Shown one piece after another: positions 47,520-59,623 of a stretch of DNA of 64,000 nt. Each line of letters starts with the position of its first letter. Position 1 is the stretch's first letter. A program made the translations under genes and the position numbers. The DNA is from Lumbricus rubellus (lineage: Eukaryota > Annelida > Clitellata > Crassiclitellata > Lumbricidae). The notes under the pieces were generated by a model. It had not been told where the DNA came from and did not search any database. It saw only the letters and a list, made by a program, of their open reading frames with translations. The DNA lies in contig OX243828.1 of the NCBI GenBank assembly GCA_945859605.1, positions 28,584,369 to 28,648,368 of the forward strand, read 5' to 3'.

Positions 47520-48520
47520 CTATGACAGCTTATGACAGGCAAGGTGTATAAGACAATGATAAGACCGGTACTAATTTATGGATCAGAGGTATGAGCGTTG
47601 AGGAGGAGGGAGGAGGAGCGGTTGGAGAGGACGGAGAGGAAAATGCTGCGGTGGATACTGGAGGGTGTCAATGCGGGGGTAGCACGACATTTAATCCCGC
47701 GACACTTAATACCGCGACAGTTAATACCGCGACAGTTAATCCCGACGACATTTTATCCCGGCGACAGTTAATCCCGCGACATTTGATACCGCGACACTAA
47801 GACACTTAATACCTGTACACACACATGAGAACGAATATTAAATTTTGTACGACTATTGCTGTCCACATAGCCAATTAGGTAGGCCTACATCTCTGTTCAG
47901 GTTTTCTGTAGTGCATCTTTACATAAAACGATCATTGTAAAGGATTTTAAACAGGATTTCCGAAGTTCAGTCTACTATGAGTCTACTATGATATGGATGC
48001 GAATTTCGGCTGCAGTAGCAAAGACAAACAAACTGTGATACATGGAAATTACGAATACATTAAACATCGCGACAATGCCAACAGAGCTCTTTTATGAAAA
48101 ACACGCACTAAATACTGCTGTAAGTATTGCTTTTATCAAATTTTACTGGTTTTATAATATTTAACTGCAAAGGCTTAACTTTTTTAACAATAGTGAATAG
48201 GCCTATTGCGGTGAATATTGCTTTTTTGAATTTAGCTGTTTTAAAATGTTTTTTACATTACCGGTATTAAATGTCGCGGGATTAACTGTCGCGGGATTAA
48301 TTGGTCGCGGAATTAAGTGTCGCCGGGATTAAATGTCGCCGGGATTAACTGTCGCGGGATTAAATGGTCGCGGAATTAAGTGTAGCGGGATTAAGTGTCA
48401 TGGAACCCAATGCGGGACAGAAAAAATGAAGACATCCGGAAGACGTTTGGAGTGACATGTATGGCAAACAAGAAGGTGAATGGATGCGATCAAACAGGAC
48501 TTTGAACTTCTCAACCTCAA
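47520..48520 (+). pseudogene. LINE C-terminal fragment split by a 9-bp-TSD element
   Basis: 47533-47668 reads KVYKTMIRPVLIYGSEV, a stop, then ALRRREEERLERTERKMLRW. 48417-48480 continues RKNEDIRKTFGVTCMANKKV. The two halves join across the insertion as in related LINE C-termini. Confidence 0.82.
47678..48407. mobile_element. 9-bp-TSD MITE with tandem ttaatcccgcgaca TIRs (family 4)
   Basis: Left terminus GGTAGCACGACATTTAATCC, right terminus (reverse complement) GGTTCCATGACACTTAATCC. Perfect 9-bp duplication CAATGCGGG at 47669-47677 and 48408-48416. Each TIR is about 130 bp of variable gcgacagttaatccc units. The middle 450 bp is AT-rich and non-coding. Confidence 0.92.
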
Positions 48521-48829
48521 AAGGGAAAATACGTAAATAGAGTTCTGTGGAGAAAAAGGACCCCCCTCCTGCAAGAGATTATTTCCAGCCAGAAGGAAAA
48601 AATAATAAACAGATCTATGACAAACACGTGAAGAGGAAGGTAGAGCATTCCAGAGAGAAAATGCAATGATGAAAAATGATCTAGTGGTCTTTGATTACAC
48701 GACAAACGGAGAGAAGCTGTAGAATGAGGAGAGTTAATGAGATTTGTGAGATCTTTCTGAACAAAACCCTGTTGGTGATATGTTAAGAAAAAATGAGAAA
48801 TGACCAGTGAGAAAGAGTGCTTGGATATA

Positions 48830-49090
48830 AGATATGCTACGTTGACTATGAAAAAGCATTTCACAGAGTCGATTGGAAGAAGCTGATGAGTGCGTTCAGA
48901 TGAATAGGAGTGGAATGGCAGGAAAGGAGATAGATAGGTAATCTATATAATGGGAAAGAAGGTGAAAATAAGAATTGATATGGAGAATACTCGGAACCAG
49001 TAAAGATAGGAAGAGGTGTGAGGCAAGGATGCCCACTATCCCCAATGCTGTTTAATATCTATATAGAAGAAATAAATTATGATTAATGCG
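48830..49090 (+). pseudogene. LINE RT fragment
   Basis: The frame reads CYVDYEKAFHRVDWKKLMSA, a stop, then VKIGRGVRQGCPLSPMLFNI. These are RT palm motifs of an RTE-like LINE; the catalytic DD box is not present. Confidence 0.85.
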
Positions 49091-49194
49091 ATACCACAAA
49101 AACATAGTTCTCCACTTAGTAAAATTGCTTCCTAAACAGATGCAAATTGATCGTGACGTGGGCATCCAGTTTTTCAACATCTATGAACAAATAT

Positions 49195-49700
49195 GTTCAG
49201 GAAAAAGTATTGTATTGTATTTAAACATTTATAAAGCGCCATTAGTAGGGTGAACCGTTCAGAGGCGCTCCCAGTGCGCAAGGCCCCGCGAGAATAAACA
49301 GGTTTCGAGAAGAAACAAGGCGGAGAGACTATCAGAAAGAAGTGTAGAGCGAACAGACGGAGAAAGGTCATTCCAAAGAGAAATACCAATTGAGACAAAT
49401 GATCGAGACTGAGCCATAGCAGTACTGCCAGTTCTAGACCTAAGAACCAAGAGGTAAAATCTGTTGGATGAACGAAGTGGACGGTGGGAGGAAAGTAAAA
49501 CATTAGTCAGATATTTGGGGCAAGACCATGTTGAGCCTTTATCCGCTGAGCCTTTATGATCAGAGTGAGGATCTTAAATTGTGTGCGAGTATGGAGAGGA
49601 AGTCAGTGAAGTTCATGAAACATAAAGGCAGAGATGTGAGAGTACTTGGGAAGGCGGGCAATCACTTTAGCAGCTGAGTCGAGAAAAAGTAAAATGTAGT
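49195..49700 (-). pseudogene. CR1-like LINE C-terminal fragment (minus strand)
   Basis: Minus-strand pieces read HELHWLPLHTRTQFKILTLI, GLAPKYLTNVL, LRSRTGSTAMAQSRSFVSIG and SLWNDLSPSVR. This is the typical end of a CR1-like RT protein. Confidence 0.8.
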
Positions 49701-49990
49701 CATCAGCAGTTCTTCGGAGGTCTTACAGTGGGAACATTTTTAACGCCCGGTCTAAGGTTCTCAGTTTTGTTCTCAGTTTTGTGTCTTGTATCCCAAAAAC
49801 TTCATCCAATTTTCAACCAATTCCCAAACAAATGTTTGGGAATTTCAATCATGCTATTACAATTTCATTGAGACAAATGATCGAGACTGAGCCATAGCAG
49901 TACTGCCAGTTCTAGACCTAAGAACCAAGAGGTAAAATCTGTTGGATGAACGAAGTGGACGGTGGGAGGAAAGTAAAACATTAGTCAGAT
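49391..49990. repeat. Direct duplication of a 122-bp LINE segment
   Basis: 49391-49512 (ttgagacaaatgatcgagac ... aacattagtcagata) recurs at 49869-49990 with no visible change. The intervening 356 bp includes further LINE-derived and unique sequence. Confidence 0.9.
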
Positions 49991-50187
49991 AATTTCATTG
50001 TAATAGTATGATTGAGTCTATTGCAGTAAATGGTAGTTATCGTTGTTCCGGCCAAAATAGCCTAATGGGAAAATAAAATAATGAGTAAATATTAAATAAA
50101 TGATATAAATAAATGAAGGAATAATCCGCTAATATTATGATATTATATGATTTATTGTTCGAATGTTACTTCTTTTGTACGACTCAG

Positions 50188-50318
50188 GTTCGAACTACTT
50201 TAGGTGATTTTGCTGTCTTTCTCTCTGTTGTCTTATGGACTGCCCTGGACGCAATATTTGGCCTACACACGGCTAAACTCAACGTTCCAGAAACTTTCAA
50301 GACAACAATAACTGATCG
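50188..50318 (+). CDS. SLC4: SLC4 exon 10: TM7 region
   Basis: The exon encodes VRTTLGDFAVFLSVVLWTAL and then LHTAKLNVPETFKTTITDR. It matches the SLC4 segment (K)VRS.I.DFAVFL.I..M...D, followed by .KL.VP..FKPT...RGW. Acceptor ctcag ends at 50187 and donor gtaacc begins at 50319. The final CG joins T at 52718 to give the Arg of RGW. The exon sits at the end of the largest intron. Confidence 0.95.
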
Positions 50319-50873
50319 GTAACCTCTAATAATCATTTATTTCTTTGTTCTTCTTGGTCAACTTCATTGTACAGTTGTCTAAACCTCATTTTGATACCAT
50401 GGAATCGATTTATATAAGGGTTTTTACATATAAGAATATGTTTTGTCTGTTTCGTGCCTTTAATGTCAAATTTATTTTCAGAGGATTCTTTTATGCATTC
50501 AGAGTTTTGAAAGCAAATCTGGAAAATGAAAATGTTTGCAATTTATTAGTAGCAGCACACTTTTCACTATAGTAAATGTGGCTTTTTAAAAAGGATTTTA
50601 ATCGTTTTTCTGGCAAGGTATTTAAAAAATTAATTGAGTCTGATTCTGCAAAGTCAGATTTATGCAAATACGATCATCCAGGGCAATATTTGGCAAATCT
50701 GAACGGCGGTCCCAAACTATAACAATAAATAAATCAACATGACTTGTCATGTTCATTTATTGACATGCCTAGTGTGGTGCATTGGATGGAAGCATAGAAA
50801 CGGTTTCTTTCGCATTCCACACTTATAAAACGACTTGTCATGTTCATTTATTGACACATCAATCTACCTTCTA

Positions 50874-51497
50874 CACTGTGCCCCATAAAAAAACACACCA
50901 AAAAACTTTTCAAAAATCTTCTATAAAACCAAGCCAATTGTAATAAAAGTTTGTACGTTGTTTCTCAAATAATTTTGGCACAAAATATTTTACATTTTAC
51001 TTATTCACAGAAGTGGTTGCTGATGGAGGCAGTGACGCAGACTAGGCGTGTTTGGAAACATTTAAACAGAGATTAGTAACTTATTCATTCTCCAGCAGGA
51101 CAGCGCCCCAGCACATCGCGCAAAGGACACCATTGCGTTGCTGCGACGTGAAACACCAAGCTTCATTGGACCGGAACTCTGGCCAGCAAACTCACCAGAC
51201 CTCAATCCCGTTGACTACAGAATTTGGGGCCTAATACAGGAACGCGTCTACCAGACAGCAATACGGGACATCATCGAGTTGAAGGAGCGCCTCATCGTTG
51301 TGTGGGCACAGTTGAAGCAGAGTGTCATTGACAAAGCTATTGAACAGTGGCGGCCAAGGCTGAGAGCTTGCGTTCAAGCAAAGGGACATCACTTCGAACA
51401 TCTTCTTAAATGAAACATTACTTTTTCTTATTTAACATTAGACTTACATGCGTTTCATGACAAAGTTTTTTGGTGTGTTTTTTTATGGGGCACAGTG
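50874..51497 (+). mobile_element. Mariner-type element, internally deleted, with transposase C-terminus
   Basis: Ends CACTGTGCCCCATAAAAAAA and its complement, TA on both sides (50872-50873, 51498-51499), 624 bp. From about 51080 a frame stays open to 51413: LFILQQDSAPAHRAKDTIAL (second catalytic Asp), LWPANSPDLNPVDYRIWG (third acidic region) and a C-terminal LRACVQAKGHHFEHLLK. The N-terminal DNA-binding half and the first catalytic Asp are deleted. Confidence 0.93.
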
Positions 51498-52034
51498 TAT
51501 TTCACCACACATCATGTTAAAGCCTTCTCAGGAGAGAAGCCTATCGATTTCGTTAATTTCATAATTTGGGACATCGTTCCGAGATTTTCCCAATATTTGA
51601 TGCCTATTAGCTTCAACTTTCTGCTACCTCAATGTTTCTGAACCAACTAATAACTTACGTCGCGAGTAAACGTGCTTCTCTGCAAACTATTCAGAAATTG
51701 AAATACACTAGAATTCGAGAATATGTTAGTATATAAGAGCAGCTTTTTCAAAACCCACAACATTAATGTAGGCTTCAAGTTTGTATATATACACGATATA
51801 TATATAACATCATTCATCATAAATAAATAAATAACGTTTAGTTACTTAACATTATTAATCTTACTTATGTAAACTTTACTGTTGTGATATAGGCCTATAT
51901 TTTCATGGGCCCATCACGCCGAGAGCGCTTCTGAATAGCTCTGTTGTGAGAGGCGCTTTAAGAATGTTTTATTAGATTAGATAAATTATGTATATTAGAT
52001 ATAGCTGCTGAAGCTTGATTTGAATTTTTTTAAA

Positions 52035-52510
52035 GTTTACCTTTGACTTTTAATTTTTTTAAAGCTTCTTCTTCTTCTTCTTTATCCGTGGGCTAACAGC
52101 CCGTAGGTGTCCACTGCACGCTTGACCACTGTTCTCCATATTTCTCTGTCCTGTGCCCGATGTGTCAGTTCCTGTGCATTCATCCCACACCATTCTTCAA
52201 TGTCCTGCAACCATTCTCTGCATGGTCTTCCCCTTCTCCCCAATCCCTCCATGATTCCCGTCAATACGCTCTTTATCTTTCTATCATCACTCATTCTTTG
52301 GATGTGTCCGAATAATTTCAGTTTCCTTTTCATTATGGTTTCAATCATATCTGACTTGCTGTTTTAAGTCTTCTTCGCAGTTCCACGTCCCGTTGTCTTG
52401 TATCTCATCCATTACTCTTTCCAAGTATCCAATGAATTCAATAGGCGAGACTGGATCTCCCTGTTTTGTTCCTATACTGATTTTAAACCATTCACCTAGC
52501 TTTAAAGCTT
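52035..52510 (-). pseudogene. LINE C-terminal fragment (minus strand) with direct-repeat flanks
   Basis: Minus-strand frames give SIGTKQGDPVSPIEFIGYLE, then KRKLKLFGHIQRMSDDRKIK and GRRGRPCREWLQDIEEW. The flanks aaagtttacctttgactttt (about 52030) and aaagcttacctttgactttt (about 52505) look like a target duplication of about 23 bp. Confidence 0.85.
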
Positions 52511-52717
52511 ACCTTTGACTTTTAACCTCTGCGAATTGTCTTGTTTTCAAACATATTTACACATATGCGTTCACGATACATATATAATATGTAATATTTT
52601 TAAATATGTCATATGTTTTAAATATAATTATATGCTGTATATATTATTTATGTAAGCATCATATCATGCATAATTCTACCATATGCGTCTGATTCTGTGT
52701 GGACATTTTCTATGCAG

Positions 52718-52862
52718 TGGATGGATTATAAATCCACTTGAGATTACCTACTGGTGGTTGATACTAATGGCAGCGATTCCTGGTATCCTAGCCACAGTGC
52801 TCATATTCCTTGATCAACAAATAACTGCTGTTATAGTTAACAGAAAAGAACACAAGCTTGCT
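52718..52862 (+). CDS. SLC4: SLC4 exon 11: TM8 and Na+-coupled signature
   Basis: After the split Arg codon the exon reads [20 protein letters not shown], then [20 protein letters not shown] and [13 protein letters not shown]....W W......[16 protein letters not shown](V/I)NRKEHKL is diagnostic of SLC4 and of its Na+-coupled branch. Acceptor tgcag ends at 52717; donor gtaagt begins at 52863. A + strand LINE fragment starts about 45 bp into the following intron. Confidence 0.97.
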
Positions 52863-52904
52863 GTAAGTTATTCCGACAATAAATATTAACGTGTGTTACT
52901 AAAG

Positions 52905-53575
52905 AGAGAAAGCGAAAAGGCAGGTCTTTATTTCAACATAAAAAGGACAAAGACTATGACAACAATTGGGGCAGACAATTTTGTGATAGACGGAGGGGAA
53001 TTGGAGGTGGCTTCAAGCTTTACGTTTTAAGGATCTGTAATAGAAAAAGAGGGCAAGTACGATTCGGAAATAAAACGTAGGGTGGCGATAGGAAAAACTG
53101 TAATGAATGGATTGGAAAAAATATGGAAGGATAGGCATGTTAGTACAGATACGAAAAAAAGACTGGTGAAGGCTTTGATAATACCGACAGTATTATATGG
53201 TTGTGAGACCAAGAAAATGAAAAAAAGATTAACGCATGTGAGATGTGGGTTTGGAGGAAGATGCAGAGAATATCTTGGAAAGAAAAAAGGACAAATGAGT
53301 GGGTGCGCACAGAAATTGGTATCGATATGGATGAGTCGTTAAAAAAAGTGCTAAGAAGAAAGTTTGTTTTCTTTGATCATGTTATGCGTTCAAATGGTTT
53401 GGAAAAAGATATGATGCTGGCATGCGGAGAGGTAAAGAGAAAACAAGGGCGGCCAAGTAAAAGGTGGTTGGACGAGGTTCAAGAAACAACAGGAATGAAT
53501 CTGGAACAACTAAGAGAAGCGACATCAGAAAGAAAGCAATGAAGAAGGCTGGCGATGACGATCGCTAGAGTTCAA
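52905..53575 (+). pseudogene. LINE C-terminal fragment (plus strand)
   Basis: Frames read RVAIGKTVMNGLEKIWKDRH, KRLVKALIIPTVLYGCET, then MWVWRKMQRISWKEKRTNEW and RRKFVFFDHVMRSNGLEKDM, ending KQGRPSKRWLDEVQ. One frameshift near 53240. It lies in SLC4 intron 11. Confidence 0.88.
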
Positions 53576-53726
53576 CGAACTGACAGCACAAGGTGACAAG
53601 GTTTTACATAAGTTTAAAGCCGAAATTTTATAAACTAGATTGGTATATGATTTCTTCCGAATATCTTTCATGTTTTTAAAATAATTTATCGAGAGCGCTT
53701 TACAACGGTGAGAGGGAGAGAGAGTG

Positions 53727-54170
<444 letters not shown>

Positions 54171-54231
54171 ACTATCTTTATTAGGTGATCCTTAGTACTT
54201 GTTATAACTTGGAACATGTTACTTTTTCTAG

Positions 54232-54410
54232 AAAGGGCATGGATATCATTTGGATTTGTTGGTTTTGGCAAACTTAGTAGCGATTTGTTCCGTTCTTGGT
54301 CTTCCATGGTTCTGTGCCGCAACTGTTCGGTCAATATCACACGTGCAAAGTCTTATACGAGAGTCGGAAGTCAGGGCTCCTGGAGAAAAGTCAATAATGA
54401 TGGGCGTTAG
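54232..54410 (+). CDS. SLC4: SLC4 exon 12: TM9-TM10 region
   Basis: The exon encodes KGHGYHLDLLVLANLVAICS, then VLGLPWFCAATVRSISHVQS and ESEVRAPGEKSIMMGVR. It matches the SLC4 block K(G).GYHLDLL.V......S..GLPWF.AATV.SI.HV.SL..ES...APGE.P...G(V/I)REQR. Acceptor ttctag ends at 54231, donor gtaaat begins at 54411. The acceptor lies about 65 bp after a 440-bp ACAG/ACACAG microsatellite. Confidence 0.96.
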
Positions 54411-55099
54411 GTAAATCAACTTGCGTTCTTTAAGTAAAGCGTGGGACGAGTACAATGTATTAGGACATAATACTTACTTACGTTCGGACCTTTATCAAGA
54501 AATCACGTATTCCTAGCTGTTTGTTCGTCACCTGCGTTCTCACAGAGTACGGGTCGTCGTTCTCGAAACCCTATATGACCTGTTTGCGCTTGTGACATTA
54601 AAACCGTATTTTCTGAACATCCCTTTTGCAGAACCAGAAACATAATCCTATATTCCCAGTTCATTTAGGCTCGACCCCACCACAACCGACCACTCAACTT
54701 CTCCCAATTTCGAACAAAGGAATAGAACTGGAAAGTTCGTATCCAGTTTTCATTCATCGAACGCCAACTAATCCCACCAAAATTGGATTTCAAACCATAG
54801 CTAGGACCCCCAGCATGGCTAATGACACCATACCTGGAGTCCTAGGAATGATAATATGTTGAAAACACTAAGCACTAAGCTGAGCTCCCGTTATATGGTA
54901 TGCGGGCGAATCGTCAACGTCAAACGTATGTAACGGAACAGATTGGATTTTTTTAGCGTTCGATTCCCAATGCACTCTAATGACATTAGTCAATTCTAAA
55001 TTATTTATGTGTTCACCCCATCCTCTGCTATGGATGTACTTAATTCTACGTTTAACCAAAGGAAAACCTGTTCCGTTACATCTGTTTGATGTTGACGAT

Positions 55100-55385
55100 T
55101 GTCGTTGACGTTGACGCATGTTCAACGCCGCTGCTCTCTCCGCTCAGCTGCACAAGCGGAACTTATTGTTCCACGCTCACGTGCTTTCTCCGTGGCTGGC
55201 CCTGCGACCTGGAATGAGCTCTCTGTTATCCTTCGTCAAATACCTATTGGCCTTTCTACTTCTACATCATTTCTTTCTCTTCTCAAGACTGTCTTATTTG
55301 ACCGGGGTTGGACTGGGAGCGCTCCTGAGTAGTAACCTTGAAGGTGCGCTATATCAAATTTTCAGTAAATAAATAAATAGATAAA
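55100..55385 (+). mobile_element. CR1-like LINE 3' end fragment
   Basis: Frames RRCSLRSAAQAELIVPRSRA, PATWNELSVILRQIP and LLKTVLFDRGWTGSAPE match the C-terminus at 18940-19169. The 3' end aaataaataaatagataaaa follows. Confidence 0.85.
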
Positions 55386-55860
55386 ATAAAATATGTTACG
55401 TGCCATGGCTCATCAAAGTACAACACACAATCCAAGCAGTAGCGCTCATGTGACTGAATATTTACTGAACTTTTTTATTATTATTTCTGTTTGTTTTTTT
55501 ACATCTCTGACCTGTAAGAGTTATGTCACAAGGATCTGTCTTACTTTGAAATTAATCGAATATATTATATTTAGAGACATAATTTTTCATCAATCCAACC
55601 TTCTATTTCGGTGGATAAAATTCAAATTTAGGCAGTGATTCCATCGATACAGCTTCCATTTTCGGGAGCGTAATACAGTTTCTACATCGAATTGCGCATA
55701 AATTTCACGCATCAAACTTCCATTGATGCAATCAAACCTCTACCCGGAGATGCAATCAATAATTAACCTATATATTTCGACGACTCTATAATTTTTAAGC
55801 GAAACCGTTCGGAAACTTAGTTTGTGCAATTGTGTAATATTAAAAATGTTTGTAATTTAG

Positions 55861-55933
55861 AGAGCAACGTCTGACTGGAATAACCATTCATGCACTAATT
55901 GGATTATCAATGTTGTGTGCTCCTGTTTTGCAG
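55861..55933 (+). CDS. SLC4: SLC4 exon 13: TM11 region
   Basis: The split Arg codon (AG at the end of exon 12 plus A here) is followed by EQRLTGITIHALIGLSMLCA and PVLQ. This corresponds to the conserved REQR(V/L)TG....L.G.S......L. Acceptor tttag ends at 55860, donor gtaaaa begins at 55934, exit phase 0. Confidence 0.95.
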
Positions 55934-56105
55934 GTAAAAAAATACATATCCTTTTGCCCATTTTTGCAAAAACAAATATATTTATTGACTCATAACGAGA
56001 AATGACCTACAATGGTTATCTACAAACAACGTGTTTTCAGAAGTTTCCGGCCTCAACGTATTGAAATGGCAAATGAGATTTGCAGGTCCTTACGCTTAAT
56101 ATGTA

Positions 56106-56897
56106 CAGGGTGGCGCAACATAAACCGGACTATTAGTTTTTGCAATTGCATCGCTTGAATAATCAAAGTGATGATCGCCTTAAAACTATCATTAGACAGA
56201 AATGACACAGAAAATAGCTTTGGTTTGGCATTTAATATAACATTGAATGAACTGTAAAATTTTAGAATTTCTTGTCAAAGTGATGTTCAATATGTCCTCC
56301 GTTTGCTGCGATAACCAATGATAATCGCTTGCGAAACTGTCCAATAGCCCGGTTGATGGTGCCCTCGCTGATTTCGTCCCAGCAAGCGGTCAGAACTTCT
56401 TTCAAATGTTCAATATCTCGAATTCTCTGCCTGTAGACAAGCTGCTGAAGCATTCCCCAGATCGAATAGTCTACGGGATTCAAGTCCGGACTGTTCGGTG
56501 GCCAATTTTCTGGTTCAATAAAGTCTGGAGCAGTGAGAAAAGCAACTGTTTTTCGTGAACGATGAGCAGGTGCTCCATGCTGCTGGAAAGTGAAATACCA
56601 GTGTGAGCTATAATGGCTGGCAGTAATCCTTAATGTAGGACGACGTCACAGTAATAGGCTGTCAACTTTTGCTCCTCGTTCAGCGCAAACTAATGACGAT
56701 TTCCCCAGCTGCGACACGGCAACCAAAACCATGATGCTCTGTGAGAAGTGCTTCCGACTTTTCAGCAAGCGTTCTGAATGAATGTCTCGTTTCACTATCA
56801 ACCGGGCTATTGGACTGTTTTAAGGCGATAATTACTTTGATTATTCAAGCGATGCAATTGCAAAAGGTAATAGTCAGGTTTATTTTGCGCCACCCTG
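56106..56897 (-). mobile_element. Mariner-type element, internally deleted (minus-strand transposase)
   Basis: Ends CAGGGTGGCGCAACATAAAC and (reverse complement) CAGGGTGGCGCAAAATAAAC, TA on both sides (56104-56105, 56898-56899), 792 bp. The minus strand encodes NWPPNSPDLNPVDYSIWG and a C-terminus FRKRLSLVIAANGGHIEHHF. The N-terminal half is missing. In SLC4 intron 13. Confidence 0.92.
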
Positions 56898-57372
56898 TAT
56901 AATACTACGAATTGCGTATTGCCTATTATATGTATGTACATAATTTACCAATTTGAGCTTCTTCGTGCTCAGAAAACTTTCAAGCTACGCGAAAATAATC
57001 TTATACAGTTATACTACAACTTGAAATCGCCCTTCCTACCAACGCTACCTTCCTACCTTCCTTCCACGTCTCGTCAACGCAGAGCGATTGTGAGTAAAGT
57101 CCCTGCACACACGGGCGAGGATTAAAGCGCTACAGGATTCTATGGAATCGGTGGTCGTTCAACGGCTTTACGAACTTACCGGTCAAAACATGGTTAGCGA
57201 ACGACAAGTCCATGGAATAAACGACGGAGGCCGGGAAACTCAAATAAGCTTTGATATGACAAAAATGGTTTTGCTCTGTTGGACGTCGTAAAATGCATCA
57301 ACTAAGCTAATGTGGGTGTTTGGCGTAAAATTTGGACTGTTTGATATAACTCGTGTATTTCACATTTCGCAG

Positions 57373-57441
57373 CATATCCCGATGCCAGTACTGTACGGAG
57401 TATTTTTATACATGGGAATTACATCGTTGACTGGAGTTCAG
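57373..57441 (+). CDS. SLC4: SLC4 exon 14: TM12 region
   Basis: Twenty-three codons read HIPMPVLYGVFLYMGITSLT and GVQ. IPMPVLYG(V/I)FLYMG(V/I).SL.G(I/V)Q is one of the most conserved SLC4 motifs. Acceptor cgcag ends at 57372, donor gtatgg begins at 57442; both boundaries are phase 0. Confidence 0.97.
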
Positions 57442-57579
57442 GTATGGTGTAGTTTCAATATAATTAATTACGAATATTTTGTCACATGGGAGCTTCAACG
57501 ATGAGCTGATCAGACCTGCCTAATCTGTTCTGTTCTCATCCAATGCTGAACGTTTCTAATGCAACGAAAGTTGCAATAT

Positions 57580-58350
57580 CAGTGTCTCTGTCTCTCTGTC
57601 TCCATCTCTCTCTCGCAGTGGACACTGCATACTGCATCGGAGTTTCACGCCGAAGCGCTGTGCAATTGCGCTCACAGATTGGGTCAGGCAACATGGAAGT
57701 TTATTTTATATCGTCTTCTCATGATTGCAATGTCTTTTTGAATACGGTCTGCAAACTCTTTGAGTTGCATCGAAGACAATTATGAAAGTCATGCCTCGTA
57801 CATGAGAATTTGCAATTTCTTAGATTTTAGGGTGCTGTACACGAAAATAATCGGCTCTAGTTTATGTGAAATCATCAAGAGCTGATAATGTCAAAATATG
57901 GTACTTGTACCACTAACTGTTTGTAAATACCACTGTCTCTTTGTATGTGCACTTGTTTTGTTTGTTTGCTCTCTTGTTTGTTTGCCCTTCCTGGCTGTCT
58001 CTGTCTCTGTCTCTGTCTCTGTCTCTGTCTCTGTCTCTGTCTCTGTCTCTGTCTCTGTCTCTGTCTCTGTCTCTGTCTCTGTCTCTGTCTCTGTCTCTGT
58101 CTCTGTCTCTGTCTCTGTCTCTGTCTCTGTCTCTGTCTCTGTCTCTGTCTCTGTCTCCGTCTCTGTCACTGTCACTGTCTCTGTCTCTGTCTCTGTCTCT
58201 CTGTCTCCATCTCTCTCTCGCAGTGGACACTGCATACTGCATCGGAGTTTCACGCCGAAGCGCTGTGCAATTGCGCTCACAGATTGGGTCAGGCAACATG
58301 GAAGATTTTTTATATCGTCTTCCCATGATTGCAATGTTTTTTTGAATACG
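57580..58350. repeat. Duplicated SINE-derived block flanking a (GTCTCT)n array
   Basis: 57580-57740 and 58180-58345 share about 150 bp (ctccatctctctctcgcagt ... cttttttgaatacggtc) with few differences. Between them lies (GTCTCT)n at 57997-58200. The gacactgc...gcatcggagtttcacgc core matches the SINE family of 19305-19502. Confidence 0.9.
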
Positions 58351-58419
58351 GTCAGCATCTATACCCATGAAGCAGGTATCAGGAAAGCAATTCAAATGCA
58401 GCAAAATTTGTCTTACAGT

Positions 58420-59446
58420 TAGAATATGTAGGAAATTATGTATGTATGTGTCCTCAACCAAATCCTTTTTGTTTTCTGCTCTGAAGTTCCAGAAGAAGTT
58501 AGTTAACACGAAATGATTCCTAAGTTTTTTTCTCGTCACCCTGAAACAGGTTGTCAAATATCTCATCTTTGAGTAGCTGACTGATTTGAGAGTGTCAACA
58601 AAATTTACGCTTTAATTTTTGCTTTGCCAGAAAATTTTGCATGGAATTTGACTTGAAAGCTGGTCCAGTCTGGAACATGAATTTTAATATGTTCCTCATA
58701 ACCACAATAACAGGATTTTCGGGGTTTCAGTCATTGCTAGGCGTTTACACGTAGCCTGCCCCCAGAGATTTTCTTAATGCGTATTGTAATCATTTCTCGC
58801 CAATCGACAAATTTTCGTGTAATTTTCCTGTTCGGCACCTCAAAATTTGTTAAGATTGGCATTTTCATTTAAAATTTTAATTGTGTGTTGTCCAGTGTTA
58901 TAGGATGAGCAATTTGTCCAAGATCGACACACAATGGCTAACCTACGAACAAGGCAACAAACACACCACCTCGTCACCACGTACCCTTAAAATCATGAAT
59001 TAATTAAATATCTATTTAAATCTTCACTGCTTCGAGCAGTGAATATATTATAGTGCTGGAAACATAATATGGTCAGATACATTTAACCTGAAGATAAACT
59101 CTGATATAAGACTTATGAAACGATTGTCTGAGAACCTGTCAACCGAGAGGTCGGGGTTTCATTTCTCCGCAGAGGCAGAAATTTGTAGCGAGATATCTGT
59201 TCCACAAGCACCCCCCCCCCCCCCCCCCTAGCCGACTCAGCTATGATGAGTACACTGACCTACCCGGTCAGTGGATAGTGAGATGGTGAGGGAGAGGATT
59301 GGCCACCGCCCTCATATGCCGAGGCCTTGAAAATGAAGTCATCCCCATTGGCTAGTCCTCCGGGCAAGCTAGACAAGATCTCATTATATATTATATTATT
59401 AACTTTTAAATAACCCATAAATTTCATGTTGTACTGTCTTGTTTAG
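58420..59446. other. SLC4 intron 14, no recognised gene
   Basis: AT-rich sequence with a poly-C run at 59211-59228 followed by a GC-richer stretch (59229-59390) that may be an unclassified repeat. Confidence 0.5.
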
Positions 59447-59623
59447 TTTGTCGAACGAATTATGATTATATTCATGCCAGTCAAATACCAGCCTGACTAC
59501 ATCTATCTTCGACATGTGAGGACGTCACGGGTTCATATATTTACATTAATTCAAATACTTTGTTCAGGACTTATGTGGCTGGTTAAAAGTATAAAGGTGA
59601 CGTCAATGGCTTTTCCGATGATG
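59447..59623 (+). CDS. SLC4: SLC4 exon 15: TM13-TM14 region, last recognised exon
   Basis: Fifty-nine codons read FVERIMIIFMPVKYQPDYIY, LRHVRTSRVHIFTLIQILCS and on to SMAFPMM. It matches the SLC4 order (F.(D/E)R)I....MP.K(Y/H)QPD.IYLR.V...(R/K)(V/M)H.FT..Q......LW..K...A...FP.M. Acceptor tttag ends at 59446, donor gtgagt at 59624, exit phase 0. The remaining C-terminal exons (expected V(R)K.(M/L)D ... ELSWLDD) were not found before 64000. Confidence 0.95.

Noticed and set aside
57891..58566. Glu-Thr, Arg-Asp and Ser-Leu repeat proteins
   Set aside because: Products of the (GTCTCT)n array.
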